From NCBI GenBank assembly GCA_963920575.1, contig OY986971.1:14250492-14314491 (forward strand): a DNA stretch of 64,000 bases, written 5' to 3'. Made by a program: the position numbers and the translations under genes. The notes below the pieces were generated by a model that worked only from the letters and a program-made list of their open reading frames with translations, was not told the DNA's origin and did no database searches. The stretch is from Narthecium ossifragum (lineage: Eukaryota > Streptophyta > Magnoliopsida > Dioscoreales > Nartheciaceae). Shown piece by piece: positions 12,141 to 23,600 of the stretch. The first letter of the stretch is position 1; the number at the start of each line of letters is the position of its first letter.

Positions 12141-14839
12141 TGATACGAGTCGATCCGACTCGACCAACTGAACCCGAACCCAGAAGAGGAACCAAACTGG
12201 TTCAACCTCTTTCCTAGTTTGACTTGGACTTTCCTAGTTCAAACTAGAGTATTTAATTATGATTTATTATTATTCTTTATATTGAGTCCTAGTTAATATT
12301 TGATTGTTAAGAATTAATTAAGAGTCCATTTGAGTTAGGAAGTGATACGAGTCGATCCGACTCGACCAACTGGACCCGAACCCAGAAGAGGAACCAAGCT
12401 GGTTCAACCTCTTTCCTAGTTTGACTTGGACTTCCCTAGTTCAAACTAGAGTATTTAATTAGTATTTATCATTAATCTTTTATTGAGTCCTAGTTGATAT
12501 TTGATTGTTAGGAATTAATTAAGAGTCCCTTTGAGTTAGGAAGTTGAGTTGAGTTTGAAAGCCTTATTACTTGCTAATTAAGCAAGGGGGTTTTTTAGTT
12601 GGATTAAGACTCTGTCAGGTCTCTATAAAAGGACCTTAGTAGTTTGTATTAGGTTATAATGAAAGCATGAGATGAATGATTAAGAGTAGTTGATAAGTTA
12701 TCATAGGAGTAGAATATCATAGGAGTAGAGATAATATAGCTTCCACCAGATATCCACCATAGATCCACCTTCTTCCCCGTCGGTCATCTTCTCCGTAGCC
12801 GGCACCGCCTCCACCAGTGTTTCTCTCTCTCCCGTCACTTTCTCTCTCCTCCACGTCAGCGCCACGTCAGCCCTCTCTCCCAGTCACCTGCCACGTCAGC
12901 ATCTCCTTCCTCCCTCTTCTCTCCCGTGCCAAACCCCTAAGCTCCACCGCCGGCATCCTTCTCTACCTCCTCTCCGGCCACCCCCGTTGCCATCCAAGAC
13001 CGCCATCGTCTTCCCCTACCTCCCACGACTCCGACCAACCCCTCCATCGCCTGCATCGTCCCCTCTGGCGTCTTCCCCGGCAAACACCACCTCCAAGCTC
13101 CACCGCCATCAACCCAGATCCACCTCGATCTCACCCGAAAACCTCCCAGATCCTTCCTAAGCACCTCACGACCCTTTCCCGACTATCTACAAGACGTCCC
13201 AAGCCTCTGCCGAGCTCCCCGTCGTCCCCGACAACCGGTTAACCCAAACCGCCGCCGACTACCTCTCCAGATCCCGTTGATCTAGCCCACCTCCGACCAA
13301 TCCACTCCGCTGGATCTCTTCCCCATCAACCCACGAACCTTCCTGGACATATCCTGACCGCCGCCGCCGTCCCTACGCCGGCGATCCACTCCGGCGAACC
13401 ACAGCCCTCGGATCCAATCCGGTTCAACCAGCCACTTAACCCACTCCTAGCCGGTTCAGCCAAGCCATTAAACCCAATTCGAGCCAGATTCAATTCCAAG
13501 AGCCAATCAACCAATCCAGACTTGACCCAGTCGAGTCCTACCCCAATCTGAGCCAGATCTGAACCAGATTCGATCCAGCTTCAGCCCATTGGACTCAAAT
13601 CAAGTCCGATCAGGCCGATTCTGATCGATTGGAGCAGTAGAGACCCATTACGAGAGGATCACGAGTAGACCGCTCGTAACAGGAAGTTGAGTTGAGTTTG
13701 AAAGCCTTATTACTTGCTAATTAAGCAAGGGGGTTTTCTAGTTGGATTAGGACTCTGTCAAGGTCTCTATAAAAGGACCTCATTAGTTTGTATTAGGTCA
13801 TGATGATGAATGATGAATAAAATTATTAATAATAGTTGATAGAATATCATAGGAGTAGAGGTAATGTCGATTCCACCAGATATCCATCATCGATCCACTT
13901 TCTTCCCCGTCGGTCACCTTCTCCGCAGCCGGCATCACCTCCACCGGAATTTCTCTCTCCCCGCCACTTTCTCTCTCCTCCACGTCACTGCCACCTCAGC
14001 AACCCCACGCCCAGTCGCCTGCCACGTCAGCATCTCCTTCCCCCCCTCTCTTCTCTCCCGTGCCCCAAGCCCTAGCTACCGCCGGCCATCCTTCCCTACC
14101 TCCTCTCCGGCCGTCCCCGTCGACCACCAAGGCCACCATCCTCTTTCCCGAGCCACCACGACTCCGTCCATCCGCTCCTCCGCCTCCTTCGTCCTCTCCA
14201 GCGCCTTCCCCGGCAACCGGACCTCCGTCCCCATCTCCGTCAACCCCCTATCCGACCCCGTTCTCACCCCAAACCTTCTTAAATCCCATCCCCGGCCTCC
14301 GTAGACCAGATCCTGACCTTCCATAACCATTCCCAAGCCTCCTGCCGAGCTCCCCGTCGTCCCCGACGTCGGTGAACCCAAACCCGCCCCATCGACCTCT
14401 AGATCCCGTCACTCCGGCGTCTATCCGACCGATCCGCTCCGGTGGATATCTTCCCCATCGACCCACGAACCTTCCTGCCAAGGTCCCGACCGCCGCCGGC
14501 GTCCCTACGCCGGCGATCGACTCCGGCGAACCTCAGCCCTCAGATCCCGTCCGGTTCAGCTAGCTTGAATCAGACTCAGCCAACTTGATTCAGCTCAGCC
14601 ACTTAATCCGGATCCAACCCAACCCAACCCGGTCAGCCTTATCCATATCAAATCAGACTTGACCCAGTCAAGTCCTATCCTATCAGGCTCAGCCAGATCT
14701 GAACCAGCTCGAGCCAGATCCGATCCCGCTAACCAGATTAAGCCAATTGGACTCAAATCAAGTCCGATCAGGCCAATTCTGATCGATTGGAGTAGTAGAG
14801 ACCCGATACGAGAGGATTACGAGTAGACCGCTCGTATCA
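12141..14839 (+). mobile_element. Solo LTR, family A, itself interrupted by another A LTR
   Basis: This is a family A LTR, starting TGATACGAGTCGATCC and ending CGCTCGTATCA. It is flanked by the perfect 5-bp duplication AGCCC (12136-12140 and 14840-14844) and interrupts the minus-strand Tekay-like pol. Excluding the nested LTR and its duplication it is about 1355 bp, in two pieces (12141-12342 and 13687-14839). Confidence 0.9.
12343..13681 (+). mobile_element. Nested solo LTR, family A
   Basis: A complete LTR of 1339 bp (TGATACGAGTCGATCC to CGCTCGTAACA) sits inside a second LTR of the same family and orientation. Its perfect target duplication is GGAAG (12338-12342 and 13682-13686), which rules out simple tandem duplication. 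It carries the TATA box CTCTATAAAAGGACC near 12621. Confidence 0.92.
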
Positions 14840-14940
14840 AGCCCCAACTTGCCCGCTGTCTCTAGAGCCTGCCACCGCCGCGCTAACAACCCTGCAACTG
14901 CTGCTCTGGTGTCCCTCACCTGCCTGCTCAACGCGTTTGC
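14840..14940 (-). pseudogene. End of RNase H region of the Tekay-like pol
   Basis: A short minus-strand remnant reads NALSRQVRDT followed by a hydrophobic/basic stretch. NALSR is the hallmark between RNase H and integrase in gypsy Pol. It is the upstream continuation of the integrase remnant at 10638-12140, separated from it by the A LTR with duplication AGCCC. The rest of pol (RT, protease, gag) is missing: a junction near 14940 joins it to a truncated LTR-E. Confidence 0.75.
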
Positions 14941-15290
14941 TACAAACTGAACTCAAACTAGGAAATCAACTAAGAACCAACTTAGGAAGTGACCAGCTAG
15001 GAATAGGATTCCTTATGGCTGGCTTTGGCTTGGGCCCTAGTCCAAGGCCGGGTCCTCCTAGGAGGTGGGGCCTGACCCGCGTGGGTCCCTCCTGGCCCTG
15101 ACCTGCGTGGGTCCCTCCTAGGAGGTGGGGCCTGACCCGCGTGGGTCCCTCCCTGCCCTGACCTGCGTGGGTCCCTCCTGGGCCCTGACCTCCGTGGGTC
15201 CCTCCTGGACCTACCCCACATGTGTGCCCTGCCCAAGAATTGTGCGTGGGTTGGTCTAGCCCAGGTGGAGCTGGATTTCGAACCGTATCA
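14941..15290 (-). mobile_element. Truncated 3' LTR, family E
   Basis: On the minus strand it starts TGATACGGTTCGAAATCC immediately after the polypurine tract and runs about 350 bp before it is cut off. It contains a GC-rich tandem repeat (15054-15175). It is the 3' LTR of the gag-pol element that reads leftward from 20618. Confidence 0.8.
15054..15175 (+). repeat. 60-bp tandem duplication within LTR-E
   Basis: Two 60-bp units, each starting CTCCTAGGAGGTGGGGCCTG (offset exactly 60), contain nested shorter copies of CTGACCTGCGTGGGTCCCTC. Other E LTRs have this stretch once. Confidence 0.8.
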
Positions 15291-15304
15291 TCCCCTCCCC
15301 CTTC
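15291..15304 (-). promoter_or_regulatory. Polypurine tract
   Basis: GAAGGGGGAGGGGA on the minus strand directly abuts the TGATACGG start of the 3' LTR. It is the expected plus-strand primer site, identical to the tract at 45853-45866. Confidence 0.85.
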
Positions 15305-18300
15305 AAAAAGTGCCTTGTCCTCAAGCCGAAGTCGGGATAATGATCCAATTAATCAGTGAATACTTCCCATGTGGCTTCAGCTGGACTATGGCTCTTCCAA
15401 TGCACTAGAACTTCTTCAGATTGCCGAGGAAGGTGCCAATGGTCGATGATAGCCTCGGGATACAGCTTGGGCTGGTCCTCTGAGGGGTCCGGAATCTCGG
15501 TGATGACGGGTACTTCAGTTCCAACGTGCTTTTTCAGAAGTGACACATGAAAAACGGGGTGCACCTTGGAATCTGATGGAAGACGGAGGCGATAGGCGAC
15601 AACTCCTATACGCTCCAGTACCTCGTACGACCCATAGAACTTCGCAGTGAGCTTCTGTGACTTGCGCTTGGCCACAGACTTCTGTCAATAGGGCTGTAAC
15701 TTGACGTAGACCATCTCACCAATCTGAAACTTGACGTCTCGATGTCCACGGTCATAAGTCTGCTTCATCCTGTTCTGGGCAGCTGCTAATCTTGACTTAA
15801 CATCTACTATCACTTGATCCCGTTCAACTAGGAAGTGATCTACAGCTGCTGATCTGGCTGTCCCTGGTACATAGGAGAGGAGGGATGGTGGAGGTCTCCC
15901 ATACACTACCTCGTAGGATGTCCGCAGGATGCTGGCGTGCCAACTAGTGTTATATAGGTGTACTCCGCCCAAGTCAACCATTGGGTCCATTGTATAGGAC
16001 GATCACCTGAAAAACATCGTAAGTACATCTCTAGGGATCAGTTTACTACCTCAGTTTGGCCATCCGTTTGCGGGTGGTATGCTGAGGAGAATCTGAACTT
16101 GACTCCTTGCAATCTGATGATCTCCTGCCAAAAGTTGATGGTGAAGGTAGAATCTCGATCACAAACGATGCTGGTTGGCATGCCATGGTGCTTGAACACA
16201 GTGTCGAAGAAAACTCGAGCCACTGAGTATGCCGTGTAGGGATGCCGTAGGGGCGCAAAGTGTGCATATTTGGACAATCTGTCGACGACTACTAGAATGG
16301 CTGTGTACCCTCTAGAAGATGGAAGTCCGTCGATGAAGTCCATAGAGACATCAGTCCATACCTCATGAGGGATGGGTAGGGGCTGGAGTAGGCCGGCTGG
16401 CTTCAGGGTCTCGGCCTTGTGTCGCTGGCATGTGTCACATTGGCGGATGAAGTCCTTGATCCGCGCCTGAGCTCCCTTCCAGTAGAAGGTGGTTCACAGC
16501 CGATGCCACATCTTGATGAACCCCTCATGTGTGCTGAAATGTAGGGTCGTCAAGATCTCCGAGATGACTGGGGAGTTCTTCCTCACGAAGATGCGGTCTT
16601 TGTGGAAAGAACGGTGAACTTGGAACCCAGCAAGTACCGTCTCCACTTCTGGACAACTAATGCTAATGCCCAATTCTCCTTCTCATATGTTGATTTTCCT
16701 TGTTCTCCTGCTGAAATAGGCGATGGGCTTCTTCTCCTGCATGAGGACTGCACCAATGTCGTAGGATGAGGCATCACATTCGACAATGAAAGGTTTGGTG
16801 AAGTCAGGCAAGGCCAGGACAGGGCCGGTCATCATGGCTTCCTTGCGTTGCTGGAAAGCTTGTTCCGCCTCAAGGTTCCATTGGAAGTTGCCCTTCTTTA
16901 GCAGCTGCGTCAATGGTCTTGCAAATCGTCCCATAGTGTTGTACGAACTTCCGATAGTAGCCGGTAAGTCCGAGAAATCCGCGCAGCTCCTTGACAGTAG
17001 TAGGGGGCGGCCAACTCATCATGGCAGCGATCTTGTCAGCATCCATGGCCACGCCTTCAGGAGAGACGACATGGCCTAAGTAACGAACTTGATGCTGCCC
17101 AAACTGGCACTTGTCCTTAAGAGAAGTTGATGTTCTCTTAGGATGGTGAAGACGGTGGACAAGTGACCCAAATGTTCCTGCGTACTCCGGCTATAAATTA
17201 GTATATCATCAAAGAAGACGAGGACGAACCTGCGGAGCAAAGGCTCAAAGATGGAGTTTCATCAAGGCCTGGAAAGTCAAGGGGGCGTTGGTCAGCCCAA
17301 ACGGCATGACAAGAAACTCATAGTGGCCATGGTGTGTACGGAAGGCTGTCTTCTCAACATCCGGATCTGGTGATATCCGGAACGTAGATCCAGCTTGGAG
17401 AAGATGGCTACATTGTGAAGTTCATCCAGCAACTCGTCAATCACGGGAATAGGGAACTTATCTTTGACGGTTGCTTTGTTGAGAACTCGGTAATCGATGC
17501 ACATGCACCATGATCCATCCTGCTTCTTGACTAGTCGGACTGGCGATGAGTAGGGGCTGGATGAAGTGCGTATGACACCATTTTTTAGCAGGGCAGCCAC
17601 TTCTTGTTCTATCTCTGTCTTCTGGTATTGAGGGTACCGGTAGGGCCTCACATTTACTGGGCCTTCCCCAGGCTTCAAGGGTATGTGATGGTCTTGCTCC
17701 CGGCCTGGGGGAGGCCCTGTTGGCTCAGCGAAGAGATCAGTGTATTGCTCCAAGAGGGCGGTCAGAGCTGGGTCAAGGGGAATGTCCCCTTCAGATTTCC
17801 CACCAAGGGTGATTCCGGTTGGACCGTCTGGACGATCTGAGCTTGGGCTGCTCTTCAGCATGCAGAGCCATCCGTGATCTCCCTTACGGATGCTATATAG
17901 GGCTGCGGCTCCTGAGTAGATCCTGGAGGGTGATGGTACCTTTATCCCTTGTAACTTGATCTGCTCCTCGCCGAGATGGAATCTCACCTTCAGCTCCTTG
18001 AGGTTCATCTGGATGTCTCCTAGGGTCAGTAACCATTGTGCACCTAGGACTGCATCACAACCATGTAGAGATAAGAGGAAGAAGTCCACGTGGACTAGGG
18101 CTCCCTGGAGATGGACGCCTACCCTGGGACACCTTTCCGGAGACTCTAGACGTTCACCACTAGCCACGGTCACATGGAATCCGGTGTCAGTCCTGGGCGT
18201 GAGACCAAGCTTCTGTGCAAGATGGTCCGCCAAGAAGTTGTGGGTGCTCCCTGAATCAATGAGTAAGATGATCGGGACTGAGTTTATGAATCCTCTCACT

Positions 18301-18401
18301 CGAATGGTCTGCGGTGTAGGGGTCCCGACCATAGCATGGAAGGTGATGTAGGGTTCGGGTTCAGCCATGACATCATCTTCTCCTGACTCATCTTCAGGTG
18401 G
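15305..18401 (-). pseudogene. Reina-like chromovirus pol: protease, RT, RNase H, integrase, chromodomain
   Basis: In order on the minus strand: aspartic protease (LLIDSGSTHNFL, near 18250); RT blocks [19 protein letters not shown] (about 17490), [13 protein letters not shown] (about 17390) and the FFDD catalytic box (about 17210); a thumb/connection ending [13 protein letters not shown] (about 16960); RNase H ([16 protein letters not shown], about 16770); integrase H2C2 (CDTCQRHK, about 16430), MDFIDGLP, CDRDSTF and HPQTDGQTEVVN; and a chromodomain-like end (VLVHW ... PAEATWEVF, about 15400). The VDRLSKYAHF/HPYTA signature suggests the Reina clade. Breaks: a 10-base loss between two CCGGATG repeats near 17362 shifts the RT frame; a deletion fuses mid-RNase H to the integrase front near 16600; stops occur near 16040 and 15690. 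It is separated from its gag by a solo B LTR. Confidence 0.92.
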
Positions 18402-19253
18402 TGATACGATGCACCTTCTCAAGGGCTTTCGTACTGGGTCTCTTGCCTTATCTCAGATCCTCTTTAGCCAAATCTATGGCTAGGTCGAGAGATACCTTTA
18501 GGGTTTTAGGAGAAGGACCCTAGGTATTCGACGAGGAAGGCGAAGACTAGGGGAGGAGACGGATTAGAAGAGGGATACCTTGCAGCTCCTCTCGGGTTGG
18601 CTGGCTTCTCTTGGAGATCAAAGCCTTGGAGAACGTGGTGGAGGGAAGCACGGCAGCCAAGGGGACGCCGGTGATGGGGACGTGCACTGTAGATGGCAGC
18701 AGTGGACGGCAATGGATGGTGGCCGGCTGGTGGAGAAAGAATCCGGCAGGAGAGAGATGAAGGTGGCTGGTGGATTTCTGTGGAAACTAGGGTTACAGCT
18801 ACTCCTATATTACTTCTACTCCTAAGATTTATCTCTACTAAATAATTACTGTCATAAATTCGTCCATGCATAATTACAAGCTATGGAGGTCCTTTTATAG
18901 AGGCCTCAAGAGAGTTCTACTACAACTAGAGAACTACCTTGCTTTAATCAGCAAGTAACCATACTTTCCTACTAAGACTCAATCATAACTCAAACTTCCT
19001 GATTATTAGGACTCTTAATAGGAACTAATAAAGCAAATCATAAACTGAACTCAAACAAGGAAATTGACTCAATCAAGATAACTACTAACTAGGAAATCAT
19101 CTAAGTAAGCAAACCAGCTAGGAATAGGATTCCTTTGTCCGGCTGAGCTTAGAACGCCCAAAGGGACTTGGGTGCAGCCAACTCCTGGGCGTGGGCCCAT
19201 CCAAGCAAGGACGTGGGTCCCTTCTTGGAATGGCTCGGTTCGACCTCGTATCA
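18402..19253 (-). mobile_element. Solo LTR, family B
   Basis: This complete B LTR (852 bp) has perfect target duplication GGTGG (18397-18401 and 19254-19258). It sits between the gag zinc knuckle and the protease of the minus-strand element; the reading frame of the host element resumes cleanly across it. Confidence 0.93.
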
Positions 19254-20618
19254 GGTGGGGCTGGATTTCCAGGTTCGGCTTCCATGGCTGGTTCCTCATT
19301 GACGATCTCAATGCTCAACAGCTGCTTACAGCGGTGCCCCGGTGTATAGGGCTCGTCACATTGGAAACAAAATCCCTGTGCTCTTCGTTGTTGCAGTTCA
19401 GCTAGAGATAGCTGTCTCCGTTGAGGTCGGACTATAGTTTGAGTCTGACTAGGAGTCCTAGTTTGAGTAGGATTAGGTGTCCTAGTCTCACTCGAACTCC
19501 AGTTCGCGGGCGCGGCACGGGCAGCGGGGGCTGGACGGGTAGGTGCAAGCGTCGTCCTTGCCGTAGTATGCCGGATCGCGTACTGCTTCGCCTCATGAGT
19601 CTTGGCATAGCTGATGGCCTCGACTATGGTGGCTGGTCTAGCAAGCTGAACATCGTACCTGATGGCTGGCTTCAGTCCGCTGATGAAGAGTCTCAGTACC
19701 ATAGCGCAAGTGCATGGCATGCTGGAAGGTATGCCATGTTGCGCACTCATCTGTATCCTTCGACAGCTGGTACCATGTCTGGGCATCTCCATGGAAGTGA
19801 TAGGCGACGTAACGGACCTTGTCTCATTCATGGATAGGGTGGTAAGAGAAGAACTGCTCCGCCTTAAGGATCCAGTGAGTAGGATCTGTAGCACCATCAT
19901 AGCGGGGGAAGTCCATGCGGGGAATCCGGGCAGCAAAGGGTTGCTCACGGATTGGGTCATGGGGCTGTTCATATGCAGGTGGGGTGTGAGGAGGGTAGTA
20001 ATGGGGTGGTGGAGGAGCTGGGTTGTAGGGGACAAACGGAGGGGGTGTGAGGAGGGTAGTAATGGGGTGGTGGAGGAGCTCGGTTGTAGGGGACATACGG
20101 AGGGGGCGTCGGCTGCTGGTATGGAGGGAGGTGATAGGTTTGATATAGAGGCTGGTGTGGTGGGGGTGGAAGGATAGTGGAGCCAGGTGGTGGTGGACAG
20201 GTAGTGGGGCCGGCCAAGGGTGTGGTGTGGGGCGGTTGAGCAGGGGGTTGGATAGGAGGGATAGGACCTGGTCCAATCAAGACATAGTTAGGACAAGGGC
20301 CGGGTCCTCCTGTGTTAGGGACAGCTTCAGGTGGAGTCCTAGGAGATGTAGGGTTCATGGTAGGAGGTGGATTAGGGTTAGGGTTAGGGTTACCTCCATG
20401 TTCTCCTGTGGCTCCCTGATTTTCGCCCTTACATCTGTATTGCCATGAAGGCACTCCAAAATCCCTAGGGTGATGATCTGCATCTCCCGCTGCCAATCCC
20501 GCGTCTCCAACTGTGCGGTTTCCAACGTCCGCAGCGACCCGTGGATGCTCTCTATCTCTCCTCTGGTTACGGGGCTTTCCCGCTCCATGGAAGCACTGGC
20601 GGTGGTATCTCCCGCCAT
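19254..20618 (-). pseudogene. Reina-like gag (capsid plus zinc knuckle), broken
   Basis: The likely start is ATG at 20618-20616 (MAGDTTASASMERE). Order: a short charged helical segment; a long proline-rich region (PPPYVPYN, PPHYYPPHTP) containing an NPNPNP repeat; the capsid core starting RMDFPRYDGATDPTHWILKA (about 19915) through YQLSKDTDECATW; a linker with TRTPNPTQTRTPSQTQT repeats (about 19460); and a knuckle CFQCDEPYTPGHRC (about 19350), C-x2-C-x4-H-x... form. Gag forms the particle that packages element RNA. Internal duplications in the proline-rich region, several frame changes and at least one stop (near 19830) break it. The proline-rich front and the linker repeat are the parts shared with the non-autonomous ORFs elsewhere in the window. 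Confidence 0.88.
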
Positions 20619-20665
20619 TAGCGCAGCTTCTGGAAGGCTTTGGGCGGCACAGCTGATGGAACAAT

Positions 20666-20677
20666 GCTCTGATACCA
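20666..20677 (-). promoter_or_regulatory. Primer binding site (initiator Met-tRNA)
   Basis: TGGTATCAGAGC on the minus strand lies three bases inside the LTR that starts at 20681, upstream of the gag start at 20618. Confidence 0.9.
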
Positions 20678-20680
20678 AGT

Positions 20681-23600
20681 TGTTACGCCGAGCCTTCTCG
20701 TAGGCACGGGTACCTGGTCTCTTTGCCCAATCTCAGTTCCTCCTTAGCCAAAATCTATGGCTAGGTCGAGAGATACCTTTAGGGTTTTAGGAGGAGCACC
20801 CTAGGTATTCGACAAGGAAGGTGAAGACTAGAGGTGGGAGACGGAAAAGAAGAGGACACCTTGCAGATCATCTTGGGGTTGGCCGGTTACTCTTGGAGAT
20901 CCAAGCCAAGGGAGGTGGCGGAGGAGGTGCGGCAGCCAAGGATGGACGCCGGTGATGGGGACGTGCACTGTAGATGGCAGCGACAGACGGCAATGGATGG
21001 TGGTCGGCTGGGGAAGAGAGAATCCGGCAGGAGAGAGATGGAGGTGGCTAGTGGCGTGGGTATTAAGTTATGGCTACTCCGAGGGTTACAGTGTCACGCC
21101 CTGACCCAAAAAACCCATCCAGATCGAGACGTGAACCACCTAAACATGTTTACATCATCAATTGGCGCACAAGTATATAACTGCTATGAATTAAAACAAT
21201 TTAATCCTCAAATTCATAAAAATTTTGACAAAATTCCCTTTATAATTATAACACAGGAAACCTGTACATTTCATAATATTCTGAATTCAACTGGTACAAT
21301 GTTAACATGGGAAATAACTGATTATTACATTTCTCAAATACAACTAAATTAAAGATCATACAATCATATCCTTGAATACATCATGTTATACATCGATTTA
21401 TACATCATAAATTAAAGCTGGAAATTATCTGTTGACGAACTCCTCAACACTCCAAGTCCTCGGTCTCCTCGAAATACCGCGCCATCTTCTAAAGGAACAC
21501 CTGAAAGAAGGAACTGCATCGACCTGCATCACCGATGCAGCCCAGGTAGGGTGAGCAACAATGCCCAGTAGGGTTCTACTCTAAGTCGCACAGAAAGGAA
21601 GGGAAACTGCAACTGTGTCGTTCTCCGCCTAAGCCTAAGGTGCCAAGGGGTCCCGTAACCCCGTCGATGTCCCAAGGGCTCCCGTCATGAACCTCTCTCT
21701 TGAACATGTTACCAAGATCACCCTAAGCACCAACATGGGAACGGTACCATGCGGGATCACCCTTACCCAAGAATAAACGAGAGGAAACAAAGACTGCGGG
21801 CTCCTGTCCAGGTACCTCCCTGCCTAGTCATACCATCTCTCGCGGGGACACACATGTCAGAGAACGCATCGACAACCATCCTTAGCACTTGGCCTTGGAG
21901 ACCGACACGACCTCTACACCTCAAATATAAATATTTAATCCATAGTCGACTATAGCAATAACCTCAAATGATATCCAACATAATCATTGATGACAATCAC
22001 GTCCTAATCCTCGACTACCCAAACCCCGGTCCTAGGGCTAGATCCGGGCTACCCGAGAACCCCGGATCGGCGATCGAAACCATCGCCTACCACCTAGCCT
22101 TAATGCTTCTAATGCATACAACATGCATGAGCCTATACAAACAACTAGGCCTAGGTGTCTCTACATGCCCAATCATCATTCAATTGTCCAGTAGCTTATA
22201 CAGAAGTCCCAAACCCTGTTTTCATGAATTTCGGCAGCACAACGACGCTATAGCAAAGCCGTGGCTAGAAGCCGGTATCAACAAGCCAAAAGGCTACAAT
22301 ACACCAAGGCTTGACACATCACTCACAGAGACAGAATCAGAAAACGAGGCACACTGTCGGCCCAAGGCTTGAACATAATACAGGAATACATGAATAACGT
22401 GATTAATAAGGGCTTGCACGGATTGAGTTGCTAAAGGAACAATTTAACGTTAGTTGATGAGTAACGAATAATCACAGAGACACTAAAGGGCATATAGTCG
22501 GCCCTAGGCATAAGCTTGTTATAATAATACAATACTTGGCATGATTACACAAGATTTCAAGAGTTGCATAGAGTAAGGAACATATGGCATTCAAGGGTAG
22601 CAACGTATACTAATCACGGAAGAACTGACAAACTTGGCGTAATATTAACTTGAGCATTCAACCAACCAAACTTTAGTAACGTCTCTGAGATCACCGTTCC
22701 AACCAATAGGCATCTAATCAAATTTATCCTACAAGAATCAACTCATCGCTACGGAAGGAAATCATGAGAGGGATTAGAGGGCCTCAAGTACCTAGGGTGC
22801 ACACAACAATTGACCCTACAACCAACCTAAGGAAAACAGAGGTCGCGCAATCAATGGATGATTCAAGGGGAGACAAACAGTCGCAGTAATCCGATCAGTC
22901 GAAGGAGCTCGTTTACATCCCCCCGATCCAGACCAAACTCTAGAAAACACCCGGAAAGCATAAGGCAGGGACTGAGGAGGACCTCATGCATCCAGCAAAC
23001 CAGAGCAGGGGAGAACCCCACTGCTAGGATACAGGGCAAGAGCCAGAGAGGCCCGGGAATCCAAAGAGAAGAAGGAGAACTCGCCATAATACATCACTGT
23101 CTGGAAGGATCAAACCGACCACCACAAAGCACCTGGGGAAGGTCGGGACAGGGGTTGGAGGAAAACCTCTGACATGCCAAGCAAGCACAGATGGAAAAGA
23201 TTAAAGGAAACTCAGCGGCCAAAACAATTGCATCTAAGGGAGATCGAGGTAGCATCGATCCAGACCAGCCAATAAATCCAAGAACAATGTGCTAACCCAA
23301 CCATCGGGCCAAGAAGAAATCCAAGAACCAGCCAGTAAATCCAAGGAAAATCTGAGCAAAAACGGAAATGCCAAATTAAATGCATCGAAATCCATCAAAG
23401 CTCAAAGACCCAACAATGGCAGCGAAGAAGGGAGAAGAACATCAACCGGCAAACACGAAATCCACAGAGGAAACCTAGAAACCAAGCTAGCATGCATCGG
23501 ATAGATCCTACCCTAAGCTAGTAGAGTCTAAACCACGTTTAGGGAAGAAGCCCTACCTCTAGCGTCGAGCTCGTCTTCTTCTTCCTCTTCTCCGGCCGTG

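Noticed and set aside
15305..18401. Endogenous pararetrovirus as the source of the RT/protease sequence
   Set aside because: LTRs, tRNA-Met primer site, polypurine tract, integrase and chromodomain are all present; these are features of chromovirus retrotransposons, and no movement-protein-like ORF is seen.
20372..20392. (TTAGGG)3 telomere-like run
   Set aside because: It is only 21 bases, lies inside gag, and encodes the NPNPNP repeat on the minus strand; the related gag at 34185-34205 has a similar run. It is not an interstitial telomere.
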